Shown here: positions 35,829 to 44,329 of the stretch, piece by piece
Layout of the letters: the number at the start of each line of letters is the position of its first letter
Position numbering within the stretch: the stretch's first letter is position 1
Assembly: GCF_037914945.1 (NCBI RefSeq)
Contig: NZ_CP149787.1
Coordinates: 1,302,001 to 1,366,000 of the forward strand
DNA length: 64,000 nt
From: Haloterrigena sp. KLK7
GTDB taxonomy: Archaea; Halobacteriota; Halobacteria; Halobacteriales; Natrialbaceae
Direction: 5' to 3'
Program-made: the position numbers and the translations under genes
The notes under the pieces: generated by a model
What the model was told of the DNA's origin: nothing
The model's database searches: none
Seen by the model: the letters and a program-made list of their open reading frames with translations, nothing else

Positions 35829-36383
35829 CTACTCCGAACGGAACCGATCGTAGCGGGCGCGATAGCCCGCCAGCCGACCGACGGGAGCGGTGGCCGTCGC
35901 GAGCGCCCGCTGGAGCGCGAGCGGAGCGCGCGCGAGGGCGAACTCGTCGCGATACGCGTCGGCGATCACGGCGAGTTGCAGCGGTCCCGGCAGGCCCCAG
36001 GCGTTGGTCTTCCCCTCTCGAGCGAGGCCGAACAGCGTCTCGAAGAGCCGATGGGTCTCGAGGGCGGGCCGCAGTTCGATGGTCGTGCGGACCGGCTCGT
36101 CGCCGTCGTTCCAGATCGTGTGGTCGGAGCCGGCCGGCACCGCGAAGCGAGTCCCCGGCGTCGCCGTCCACTCGTCGCCCCCGATTCGGACGCCGAGTCG
36201 GCCCGCCTCGACCGCGATCCGTTCGTCCTGCCCGGGGTGGACGTGGTCGACCTTGCCGACGGCGAACCCGTCGGGCTCGAGCGCGTACTCGAATCGCAGT
36301 CCCGCCGCCGTTCGCTCTCGAAACGCGATCCGTTCGCCGGTGACCGGGTTCGAGATGGCGGCCGTCGTCGATAGCGAAGTCAC
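35829..36383 (-). CDS. Cupin-domain protein
   Basis: 184 residues. The cupin core is GKVDHVHPGQDERIAVEAG, then RFAVPAGSDHTIWNDGDEPV, giving the two His-containing cupin motifs (HVHPGQDE and SDHTIWN). The C-terminal third is helical. A metal-binding beta-barrel is expected; the ligand is unknown. It is convergent with the DUF892 pair and has a 317-bp gap upstream. Confidence 0.8.
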   Translation of the reverse strand: MTSLSTTAAISNPVTGERIAFRERTAAGLRFEYALEPDGFAVGKVDHVHPGQDERIAVEAGRLGVRIGGDEWTATPGTRFAVPAGSDHTIWNDGDEPVRTTIELRPALETHRLFETLFGLAREGKTNAWGLPGPLQLAVIADAYRDEFALARAPLALQRALATATAPVGRLAGYRARYDRFRSE

Positions 36384-36700
36384 GGTCGGGCTTCACCGGT
36401 TCGAGGGAAAGCGCTTGTCGACGGACAAGAGAGTGTCAGCACCGCCGATACGAACCCGTACGCCGATGCAGCGTGGTCGAATACGACGGAAGCGCCGGCA
36501 GGCGGCTGCAGGCACCGTCGCTTCAACGAACCGCGTGAAAGGGACCGTATCGAACCGCGACGGCGGCGTCGGCCCCACCGACGAGCGCGCCGTCGTCGAA
36601 CCGATCGGTAGCGCGGCGGCGAGAACCGCTCCGTCGGCTCGGCCGACGGGCCACCGACAGCGACCGCTGCGACGCCGGACGGCTGAACTCCCTTTCGAGT
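36384..36700. other. Gene-free region before gshA
   Basis: 317 bp, GC-rich. No supported ORF, repeat or RNA. It holds the diverging promoters of the cupin gene and gshA; neither has a convincing TATA box. Confidence 0.4.
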
Positions 36701-37798
36701 ATGAACACGAGCATCGAAGTCGAGTACTGGGTCGTCGACACCGACGGCGAACTCACCGAACCGGGCGCGCTCGCGGACGTCTCCGAGCGGACCGAACGGG
36801 AGTTCGTCGAGCCGCTGTTCGAGGTGAAGACGCCTCCCTGCGAGACGATCGACGAGCTGCGGGCGACCTTCGCCGAGCAACTCGACGAGGTCCTCTCGAC
36901 GGCGACGGCCGAGGAGAAGCGACTCGTCCCGCTGGGGACGCCGATCAACTGCGGCGCGATCGATCGCCGGCCCGACGAGCGCGGGCGCATCCAGAAGGAG
37001 GTCATCGGCGACGACTTCGCGTACGCGAAGTACTGCGCCGGAACCCACATCCACGTCGAGAAGCGAAACGTCACCGATCAGCTCAACACGCTGATCGCCC
37101 TCGACGCGGCGCTGGCGCTGGTCAACTCCTCGCCGTATCTGGACGGCGAGCGGGTGGCCAACAGCGCCCGCGCCCACTGTTACCGAAAGAAGTGCTACGG
37201 CGACCTCCCGAAACACGGCCAGCTCTGGCACTACGTCGACACCGTCGGCGAGTGGCGCCGCCGACTCGAGGACCGCTACGAGGAGTTCAAACGAGCCGCC
37301 CTCGAGGAAGGGATCGACGAGGCGGCGGTCGAGAACAACTTCTCGACCGACGACGTCGTCTGGACGCCGATCAGGCTGCGCGACGAGATGCCGACGGTGG
37401 AGTGGCGCTCGCCCGACGCGGCCCTGCCGAGCCAGTTGCTCCGACTGGCCGACGACCTCGAGGCGGTGATGGAGCGCGTCCACCACACGAACGTCGAGGT
37501 CGAGTCCGTGAGCGACAGCCGCCACGCCGGCCACGTCACGGACGACGGCATCAGGCTTCCCGCGTTCGAGACGGCCTGCGACTTCGCCGAATCGGCGATC
37601 GACGACGGCCTCGAGTCGGCCGACGTCGTCGGCTACCTCGACCGGATGGGGTTTTCCGTCGACGACTACCACCCGATCGCCACGCGGATCGACGGCCGCC
37701 AGTACGTGACGCGAAGCGACGCGCGGGACCTCCGACTGGAGTACGCGAACCGACTCGAGGAGGACGTCGACGAACTGGTCGAGCGAGTCGGCGTCTGA
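36701..37798 (+). CDS. gshA: Glutamate-cysteine ligase (GCS2 type)
   Basis: 365 residues. Halobacteria keep gamma-glutamylcysteine instead of glutathione, and this family makes it from Glu and Cys with ATP. Motifs are IEVEYWVVD, PLFEVKTPPCETIDELR, YAKYCAGTHIHVEKRNVTD and MPTVEWRSPDAALP, the GCS2/EgtA/YbdK pattern. It is complete, with the N-terminus at the first strand of the fold. It is a single gene. Confidence 0.87.
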   Translation: MNTSIEVEYWVVDTDGELTEPGALADVSERTEREFVEPLFEVKTPPCETIDELRATFAEQLDEVLSTATAEEKRLVPLGTPINCGAIDRRPDERGRIQKEVIGDDFAYAKYCAGTHIHVEKRNVTDQLNTLIALDAALALVNSSPYLDGERVANSARAHCYRKKCYGDLPKHGQLWHYVDTVGEWRRRLEDRYEEFKRAALEEGIDEAAVENNFSTDDVVWTPIRLRDEMPTVEWRSPDAALPSQLLRLADDLEAVMERVHHTNVEVESVSDSRHAGHVTDDGIRLPAFETACDFAESAIDDGLESADVVGYLDRMGFSVDDYHPIATRIDGRQYVTRSDARDLRLEYANRLEEDVDELVERVGV

Positions 37799-37971
37799 CC
37801 GTTCGTCGGCATCGAGAGAAACAGCTTATAACAGTAGTCGGTAATACGGTTTCTTCATCCAGATGATAGACGAAAATTGTGTTTAGTGGAGGATAATAAC
37901 TACGCTCTGGAGAGACTGATTACTGACCGCTCGAGAAGAAATCTTATATCTCGGATCAACCAAAATAAATC
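37799..37971. other. AT-rich upstream region of the 71-residue gene
   Basis: Base composition drops sharply at about 37815 and stays low up to about 38250. No second ORF. It looks like a small acquired segment. Confidence 0.4.
37943..37950 (+). promoter_or_regulatory. TATA box of the 71-residue gene
   Basis: CTTATATC centred about 26 bp before ATG 37972, predicting a leaderless mRNA. Confidence 0.55.
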
Positions 37972-38187
37972 ATGGCGGCTAACACAACAGATTCGGGCGG
38001 TAGTCTGTTTATCCGACTCCCGTGGGGGGTGAAAATCGGACTTGCACTGAGTAGTTTCGTGTACGGTATGGTGATATTGTCCGACACTATCGAGGACCCA
38101 ATTCCACCAAACGTATGGGCAGTCGTGTGGTTCGCGGTGGCTGGCTACCTGTTTGTGCGTGCGGTACGCCTGAGTAGGCAGTCATGA
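37972..38187 (+). CDS. 71-residue two-span membrane protein
   Basis: Starts MAANTTDSGGSLFIRLPWG. Two hydrophobic segments (about 21-37 and 47-63) are joined by a short loop with DTIEDPIPPN. The codon use is less GC-biased at third positions than in neighbours, and the flanks are AT-rich, which points to horizontal arrival. I do not recognise the family. Confidence 0.6.
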   Translation: MAANTTDSGGSLFIRLPWGVKIGLALSSFVYGMVILSDTIEDPIPPNVWAVVWFAVAGYLFVRAVRLSRQS

Positions 38188-38288
38188 TACACTCGCATAC
38201 GTAGCCACCATAATTCAGTTACAGGCACTGTTATGAATAAAGAAATCGCGCTACTATCTACTGATAACGATCCACGCCAGGACCGTTC

Positions 38289-38849
38289 TCAGTTCCCGTC
38301 GTTGTACTCGTACTCCTCCTCCGGATCCTCGACGCCCTCGGTCCGCGAACCGACCCAGGCGCCCAGCGAGAGTCCGTAGACGAGGTGACCCGCGTGGAAC
38401 AGCGCGAGTTCGTCCGTGTCGAGGCGAATGCCCAGCAGTTCCTTCAGCATGAACTGCGAGCCGAACGCGGAGAGGACCATCCCGTAGATCGAGCCCCAGA
38501 CGAGTCCGCGTTGCTCGGGTTCGATCGACCGCTCTGCGTCCTGGAGGGCGAACAGGCCGCCGAAGATCGCCCCCGCCTGAATTCCGTACACGAAGTGGAG
38601 GACGAGCCCCATGAACGTGTGCTCCTCGGGGTCGTCGCCGGTGACGTACTGCGCCCAGAAGTTCGCCGACGGCGGCAGCGACCGCAGGATCGGGAGGCGG
38701 AACGCCGTCATGATGATCGTCGCGACGAACCCGGCCTGAATTCCGCGGAGGACGGCGCCGGCGAAGTGCTCTCGTCGCGAATGTCTGTCGGTGGTCTCCG
38801 TGTCCCCTTCGGTCTCGGCGATCGATCGCAAACGGTCAGATATGGACAT
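38289..38849 (-). CDS. DUF6789-like membrane protein
   Basis: 186 residues with four membrane segments. The first one contains RGIQAGFVATIIMTAFRLP, then LRSLPPSANFWAQYVTG, VLHFVYGIQAGAIFGGLFAL and GLVWGSIYGMVLSAFGSQF. The motif SLPPSANFW and the final HLVYGLSLGAWVG are ones I recall from a Halobacteria family (DUF6789). An acidic tail ends EEEYEYNDGN. The start at 38849 is chosen over 38870 for its hydrophilic start MSISDRLRS. Function unknown. Confidence 0.7.
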   Translation of the reverse strand: MSISDRLRSIAETEGDTETTDRHSRREHFAGAVLRGIQAGFVATIIMTAFRLPILRSLPPSANFWAQYVTGDDPEEHTFMGLVLHFVYGIQAGAIFGGLFALQDAERSIEPEQRGLVWGSIYGMVLSAFGSQFMLKELLGIRLDTDELALFHAGHLVYGLSLGAWVGSRTEGVEDPEEEYEYNDGN

Positions 38850-38958
38850 CGTGTGTCGCGTCTCTACCACGAACGGCGCCTTAACCGCCCGGCGTGCAGT
38901 GGACGGCCCCGAGGGTTGTTAGAACGCGGGCGACTATCTTCCGCATCGGAAGGAATTT

Positions 38959-38965
38959 GTATATT
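38959..38965 (+). promoter_or_regulatory. TATA box of the 259-residue membrane gene
   Basis: GTATATT, centred 29 bp before ATG 38991. Confidence 0.6.
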
Positions 38966-38990
38966 TGAAGTGATTTGAATTCTAATACGT

Positions 38991-39770
38991 ATGCAATCGC
39001 TCTCGCTCGACGGCCCATCGATCGCGACCGGCGCCTACGTCGGGTTGGTCGGCTACGTCGCCGGCATAGCTGTCGGAATCGACGGAACGGGGTTGCTCGT
39101 CGGCTGCGGACTCACCTGGCTGCTCGTCGCGCTCGCCCTCGGACGGCGACCGGACCTGTGGGTCGAGCTGGGGCAGCGCCGACTGCTCGCCGTCCCGACG
39201 GTCGTTCCCACGGGAGTGATGGTTACCCTCGTTCTCGAGGACGAACTCGTCAACGGTGTCAGCGTCTCGTTACCGGTGTTGCTCTCGGGGATCGGATTCA
39301 TGGTACTCGGCTTTGCGATCTGGATCCTGGGTAACAGGGCCTACGCCGACCAAGCGGCGGGCAAACTGCGTGCATACTGGGTTGCAAAACCGGATCCGGG
39401 GCGACGGCGGCGGATCCGTCGATGGAGCCTGCTGTTCGGTCTCGGAACCGTCGCAGCGTTCGTCGGTGTGCTCTACGGCGCCCCCTCGTTTCTCCTGAGC
39501 GGCGGGCTTGCGGCGCTTATCACGATGCAGATCAGCGTCCGACGGCCGCGGGAGTACGAGGTCTGCGAAAACGGGCTCAAATACGCCGATATCGGTACGG
39601 TGACCACCCAGTACGTCCCCTGGGAGCGGTTCGACGGGCTCCGCGAGACCGGCGGCGCGGTCGTCCTCGAGCGCCGCTGGTGGCTCGACGAGCGAATGGC
39701 CGCCGACGAGGTGCCTCCGGACGCCCGCGAGGCGATACGGGCGGCCGTCGATTCGCCGACGACCCGATAG
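38991..39770 (+). CDS. Uncharacterised membrane protein with PH-like tail
   Basis: 259 residues. Six hydrophobic segments (about 10-190) end in a soluble part: RRPREYEVCENGLKYADIGT, QYVPWERFDGLRETGGAVVL and ERRWWLDERMAADEVPPD. The tail resembles the beta-rich half of a DUF304/PH-like domain with an ENGL-x-Y start. I recall similar proteins in Halobacteria without a function. Confidence 0.6.
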   Translation: MQSLSLDGPSIATGAYVGLVGYVAGIAVGIDGTGLLVGCGLTWLLVALALGRRPDLWVELGQRRLLAVPTVVPTGVMVTLVLEDELVNGVSVSLPVLLSGIGFMVLGFAIWILGNRAYADQAAGKLRAYWVAKPDPGRRRRIRRWSLLFGLGTVAAFVGVLYGAPSFLLSGGLAALITMQISVRRPREYEVCENGLKYADIGTVTTQYVPWERFDGLRETGGAVVLERRWWLDERMAADEVPPDAREAIRAAVDSPTTR

Positions 39771-39829
39771 AGAAGCCGCAATCGCCGTCCAATGCGGGGA
39801 TATTTGAGGACGGTCGGGCAACGTGGCGT

Positions 39830-40804
39830 ATGGATTTCGGCGTACTCAGTACGGCCGGTATCGCCCGGAAATCGTTTCTCCCCGCCCTCGAGGCCACGGA
39901 ACACGAGGTGACGGCCGTCGCCTCCCGCGACGGTGAACGCGCGCGGACCTTCGCGGACGACCACGGGATCGACGAGTCCTACGAGGGGTACGAGGACCTC
40001 ATCGCGGACGCGAACATCGACGCCGTCTACATCCCGCTTCCCAACGGCCTGCACGCCCAGTGGACCGAGCGGGCGGCCGACGCCGGCCTCGACGTCCTCT
40101 GCGAGAAGCCGTTGACGGTCGACGCCGGAGAGGCCCGCGAGGTCGTCGAACACTGCGAGGATCGCGGCGTGACCCTGATGGAGGGGTTCATGTACCGGTA
40201 TCACCCGCGGACCGAGCGGGCGATCGAACTGGCTCGAGACGAACTCGAGGACGTCCGCTCCGTGACGGCCGCGTTCAAGTTCCCGCTGTTCGACCGCCCG
40301 GACGACGTGCGGCTCTCGCCCGATCTGGCCGGCGGGAGCCTGATGGACGTCGGCTGTTACCCGGTCTCGCTGGTCCGGCAGATCCTCGGCGAACCCGAGC
40401 GGGCCTACGCGCACGCGGACGACTCCCGCGGGGCCGGCGTGGACACGGAACTGGCCGGGATCCTGGAGTACGACGACGGCTCGTCCGCGCGCGTCGCGTC
40501 CGGGTTCGACACGCAGAAAGTCCAGCGGTACCGCGTCGAGGCGGCCAACGGCTGGCTCGAGGTCCGCGATGCCTTCGACGCGCCGACGGACGAGCCGCTG
40601 GACCTCGAGTACCGGATCGACGGCCGGCACGGCGTCGAGACGTTCGATCCGACCGACCAGTTCCGCCTCGAGATCGAGGAGTTCGCCTCGAGCGTCGAGG
40701 ACGATCGACCGCCGCGGACCGACGGCGAGGAGGCGATCGCGAACATGCGGGTCATCGACGCGCTGGCGGAGAGCGCCGAGCGGGATCGCTCGGTCGAGGT
40801 CTGA
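39830..40804 (+). CDS. Gfo/Idh/MocA-family oxidoreductase
   Basis: 324 residues. The NAD(P)-binding start is FGVLSTAGIARKSFLPAL, then AVASRDGERARTFADDHG, and the catalytic-site motif VLCEKPLTVDAGEA. A C-terminal beta-sheet domain carries GGSLMDVGCYPVSLVRQ. The family covers sugar and inositol dehydrogenases; sequence character is near D-xylose/glucose-fructose oxidoreductases. The GLY/Ser fingerprint allows NADP. A TATA-like GATATTTG about 29 bp upstream makes the ATG at 39830 leaderless. Substrate unknown. Confidence 0.88.
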   Translation: MDFGVLSTAGIARKSFLPALEATEHEVTAVASRDGERARTFADDHGIDESYEGYEDLIADANIDAVYIPLPNGLHAQWTERAADAGLDVLCEKPLTVDAGEAREVVEHCEDRGVTLMEGFMYRYHPRTERAIELARDELEDVRSVTAAFKFPLFDRPDDVRLSPDLAGGSLMDVGCYPVSLVRQILGEPERAYAHADDSRGAGVDTELAGILEYDDGSSARVASGFDTQKVQRYRVEAANGWLEVRDAFDAPTDEPLDLEYRIDGRHGVETFDPTDQFRLEIEEFASSVEDDRPPRTDGEEAIANMRVIDALAESAERDRSVEV

Positions 40805-40880
40805 TCGCGGCCGCGCCGTCGAGCGCCGGGGCCGACCCGACGACAACGCGCTTTTGCCCGTCCGGTGCGAACCACGGGCC

Positions 40881-41834
40881 ATGACAACGCTCGAGGCGAA
40901 ACTCGAGGCCGCGCGCGAGGACCTCGCGGACCGCGACGGCGTGCTGGTCGCGTTCTCCGGCGGGGTCGACTCGAGCGTCGTGGCCGCGCTCGCCCACGAC
41001 GCCCTCGGGGACGACGCGGTCGCCTGCACCGCGAAGAGCGAGACGCTCCCCGAGGCCGAACTCGAGGACGCCAAGCGAGTCGCCGACGAGATCGGCGTCC
41101 GCCACGAGATCGTCGCCTTCTCCGAACTGGAGAGCGACGCGTTCGTCGAGAACGACGACGAGCGCTGCTATCACTGCCGGACGATGCGGTTGGGCGAGAT
41201 GCTCGAGACGGCCCGCGAGTTCGGGATCGAGACGGTCTGCGACGGCACCAACGCCGACGATCCGGGCGCGGGACATCGCCCGGGTCTCCAGGCGGTCGAG
41301 GAACTCGAGGTCCACTCGCCGCTGCTGGCCCACGACATCACCAAGGAGGAAGTGCGCGAGATCGCCGACCGCTACGGCCTCTCGGTCGCCGACAAGCCGT
41401 CGATGGCCTGCCTCTCCTCCCGGATTCCGACGGGGCTCGAGGTCACCGAGGAACGGCTCAGCCGCGTCGAGCACGCCGAGGCCCTGCTGCGCCAGTGGGG
41501 GTTCGACCAGTTCCGCGTCCGCGACCACGACGGACTGGCCCGGATCGAAGTCGCACCCGACGAACTCGAGCGGGCGCTGACCCGCGAGTTCGCGGAGACG
41601 GTCCGCGAGGAACTGTCGGAACTGGGCTTCGACCACGTCACGCTCGACCTCCACGGGTATCGGACGGGGAGCGTCAGTCCCGAGGGCGAGGCGGAGCGCG
41701 AAACCGACGGCGACGGCGAACGAGCCGACGGAACCCGCGACGGCGACGAACGGACCGACGGAACTCGCGACGGCGACGAACCGCTCGTCGAGGACGTCTT
41801 CGCCGCGGATTCGCGCTCCCGGAGCGACGACTGA
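40881..41834 (+). CDS. larE: Sacrificial sulfur transferase LarE-like
   Basis: 317 residues. PP-loop motif VAFSGGVDSSVVAAL (26-32), then ERCYHCRTMRLGEM and KPSMACLSSRIPTG. The cysteine in SMACLSSRIP is the sulfur donor in LarE of lactobacilli. LarE builds the pincer nickel cofactor of lactate racemase, but LarB and LarC are not here, so another sulfur-insertion job is possible. The C-terminal 40 residues have a twofold repeat ADGTRDGDERTDGTRDGDE (30-bp DNA repeat near 41724-41783) that is not part of the core. Confidence 0.85.
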   Translation: MTTLEAKLEAAREDLADRDGVLVAFSGGVDSSVVAALAHDALGDDAVACTAKSETLPEAELEDAKRVADEIGVRHEIVAFSELESDAFVENDDERCYHCRTMRLGEMLETAREFGIETVCDGTNADDPGAGHRPGLQAVEELEVHSPLLAHDITKEEVREIADRYGLSVADKPSMACLSSRIPTGLEVTEERLSRVEHAEALLRQWGFDQFRVRDHDGLARIEVAPDELERALTREFAETVREELSELGFDHVTLDLHGYRTGSVSPEGEAERETDGDGERADGTRDGDERTDGTRDGDEPLVEDVFAADSRSRSDD

Positions 41835-42083
41835 CGACCGACGGCGGTTCGGGACGAGCGATCGGCTGTCGAATGCTGTCCGCTCTCGCGCTCGAGTCCA
41901 GTTCCGTCTCGGGTTCCGGAGTTGATTTCGATATTCTCCTTATTACGGATCTGTTATTGCACGTGCTTTCAAAATATAATCCTCTTTGGCGCATCGAACC
42001 CATCATTAGTTGGGTCTGTGAACTAACGTCCGGGAATATTGCTCATTTCGATACGGACGTAGCACTCGGGTCGGTATCGTTGG

Positions 42084-42443
42084 ATGATGGACGCCGACGT
42101 GCCGTCTGCGTGGAACACGGAAGAGAGTCGGACCTATACCCCGGCCGATACCGACCGGGAAATGGAGTATCGGACGTATCGTCACGAGTCGGGTGATCTG
42201 CGGCTGAAGGTCGCGCCGGCGTCGCTCGACGGCGAGGACCACCCCGGATACGCGTTGACCGCGACGAGCTATCCCGGCCTCGACCTCTCCGAGACGATCC
42301 GCATCCGAACGGTTCTCACGTTCGAACGCTGCGACAGCATCGCTCGCGACTTCATGGACCTCTTCTCGGCCAACTACGACGGCCCCGGGTCGCTCGAGGA
42401 CGCGCTCGACTACGCCTACGAGCGAACGCGGGAACACCGGTAG
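42084..42443 (+). CDS. Haloarchaeal conserved hypothetical protein (119 aa)
   Basis: Mixed alpha/beta, with the body YRTYRHESGDLRLKVAPASL, GYALTATSYPGLDLSETIRI and RDFMDLFSANYDGPGSL. No known motif. The start is ATG 42084 or 42087 (both in frame). The gene lies behind an AT-rich 250-bp gap with a TATA-like AAAATATAATC near 41970. The function is unknown. Confidence 0.55.
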   Translation: MMDADVPSAWNTEESRTYTPADTDREMEYRTYRHESGDLRLKVAPASLDGEDHPGYALTATSYPGLDLSETIRIRTVLTFERCDSIARDFMDLFSANYDGPGSLEDALDYAYERTREHR

Positions 42444-42501
42444 GCAGCGGCTGCGAATCGCCGTCGTCCTTTTCCCTCGGCGTGACCGTCGTCCGGACGC
42501 G

Positions 42502-43485
42502 ATGCTCGACGTTCGCGCGGCGGTCGTCCAGTGGCTGTACCTCGACGGCGATCGCCACGTCGTGGCGGCGGCGCTGGTGATCGGCGTCTGGATCGTCCTG
42601 ACGGGACTGGGGTACGGCGGAATACTCGCCCTCGACGAACCGGCCGCAGTGCGTGGAATCGCCGGCGGACTGATCCCCGGGCTGTTCACGTTCCTCTCGA
42701 TCGTGCTGGCGATCAACCAGCTCGTTCTCTCCCAGGAGTTCGGCTCGGCCGACGAGATCCGAACTCGCGTCGAGGAGTTGCGAGAGTACCGCCAGGACGT
42801 CGAGGACGCCGCCGAGACGTCTCCCAGCCCGATCTTACCGACGGAGTTTCTCGCCGTGGTCGTTCGGAGCATCGAGTCGGAGGCGGCGAGGCTCGGGGAC
42901 CGCGCGACGACCGATCTCGACGGCGACCGGCGCGACTCGGTCGTCGACTTCGCCGACGCTGTCGCCGCCGACGCCCGGCGAGCCGACGAGATCCTGACTC
43001 GGAGCGGCGCCGGCCGCGTGAACGCGATCCTCTCGGTGCTCGACTACCCGTACTCGCGGCAACTGTACGAGGCGCGCCGATTTCGCGACGACGCGAACGC
43101 GCCGCCGGCGATCGACGAGGCGCTCGCGGACCTCGCCGAGACGCTCGAGTTCTTCAGCGTCGCCCGCACCCACTTCCGGACGACGTATACCCAGCGGGTG
43201 CTCGCACAGCTATCGCGGCGGCTACTGCTGGTCGGGGTTCCGGCGTTGCTCGCGACGTTCGCGGCCGGGCTGATACCGCTGCCCGTTCCGTCGCCCCTCG
43301 AGGGATACGGACTCGTCGTCGTCAGCGGGCTCTTCTCGATCGCGCTCGCTCCCTTCGCCGTGCTGTTCGCCTACATCCTCCGCATCGCGACCGTCTCCGA
43401 GCGGACGATCGCCGTCGGACCGTTCGTTTCGCGGCCCCACGAGTTCGAGAGCGAACTCGCGGAAGAGGAGAGGGCGGAACGGTGA
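42502..43485 (+). CDS. Uncharacterised membrane protein (327 aa)
   Basis: Two N-terminal spans (about 22-75), a long cytosolic helical middle (about 80-230, starting EFGSADEIRTRVEELREYRQ), then two C-terminal spans (about 235-305). The arrangement, with two spans on each side of a helical soluble part, resembles mechanosensitive or regulatory membrane proteins, but no motif is diagnostic. Function unknown. Confidence 0.65.
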   Translation: MLDVRAAVVQWLYLDGDRHVVAAALVIGVWIVLTGLGYGGILALDEPAAVRGIAGGLIPGLFTFLSIVLAINQLVLSQEFGSADEIRTRVEELREYRQDVEDAAETSPSPILPTEFLAVVVRSIESEAARLGDRATTDLDGDRRDSVVDFADAVAADARRADEILTRSGAGRVNAILSVLDYPYSRQLYEARRFRDDANAPPAIDEALADLAETLEFFSVARTHFRTTYTQRVLAQLSRRLLLVGVPALLATFAAGLIPLPVPSPLEGYGLVVVSGLFSIALAPFAVLFAYILRIATVSERTIAVGPFVSRPHEFESELAEEERAER

Positions 43486-43534
43486 CGACGATCGTGCCGC
43501 CGTCGGGACAGCGATCCGCGTCGACGGTCGCTCG

Positions 43535-44200
43535 TCAGCCGTAGACGGCGCCGAGAACGCCGAACAGCCAGATCGCGATGTGGGCCCCGACGACGGGGAT
43601 CAGCGAGCGCCGATACAGATACGCGAGCGTGAAGACGAGCGCGGCCAGCGAGACCTGCAGGAGATCGCCGAGGCGCCAGCCGACGGCGTGAGAGAGGGTA
43701 AACGCCGCCACCGAGAGCCCGCCGGCGAGACGCGCGCTCCCGGTGTACTCGGTGAGGCGCTCGATCGCGTAGCCGCGGTACAGCGCCTCCTCGACGACGC
43801 CGATCGTGATCGCGGACGCGACGGCGACCCCGACGCCGACTCGGTCGACGTCCAGTCCCGTCACCCGTCGCTCCGGAAGGCCGAGCGCGTCGATCAGCGG
43901 CCCGGTCGCCGCCAGCGCGAGGAACCCGAACACCGCCGCGACGAGCAGCGGGACCGCGTCGCGTCGGGACGGTCGGCGGACGCCGAGCGACCGGAGCGAT
44001 CGGCCCTCGACCCCGATCGCGAGTCCGACGACGAGTCCGAGGAGCGCCCATTGGGCCGCGATCGTCACTAGCGGATGGAGGTCGATTCGGAGCGCTCGAG
44101 TCGCGCCGGAAAGCAATGGGAGTCCGAACAGCGCGATCGCGAGCCCCGCGGTCGTCGTCCGGGAGAACCCGTGACGCGTCGTCCGATCCGCGGCAGTCAT
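43535..44200 (-). CDS. CPBP-family intramembrane protease
   Basis: 221 residues, about six spans. The motifs are VVEEALYRGYAIERL (Glu-Glu-x3-Arg), FTLSHAVGW and VVGAHIAIWL, the three catalytic sites of the CPBP (Rce1-like) glutamic endopeptidases. A CaaX-type or bacteriocin-immunity role is not evident in archaea; general membrane proteolysis is more likely. Confidence 0.85.
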   Translation of the reverse strand: MTAADRTTRHGFSRTTTAGLAIALFGLPLLSGATRALRIDLHPLVTIAAQWALLGLVVGLAIGVEGRSLRSLGVRRPSRRDAVPLLVAAVFGFLALAATGPLIDALGLPERRVTGLDVDRVGVGVAVASAITIGVVEEALYRGYAIERLTEYTGSARLAGGLSVAAFTLSHAVGWRLGDLLQVSLAALVFTLAYLYRRSLIPVVGAHIAIWLFGVLGAVYG

Positions 44201-44329
44201 GTCCTGTTATTAGGACTACACGAGCGTAAAATTACCTATCGACAGCGCTCGGCGCCGTACTCACGGGAGACGAAGAACCGACTACCGTCGGGCGACGCTC
44301 GTCCGACCGGAATCGCGGCGATACTCGAG

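Noticed and set aside
42006-42026. TTAGTT/AACTAA dyad before the 119-residue gene
   Set aside because: Arms of only six bases, no nearby TATA box at operator distance.
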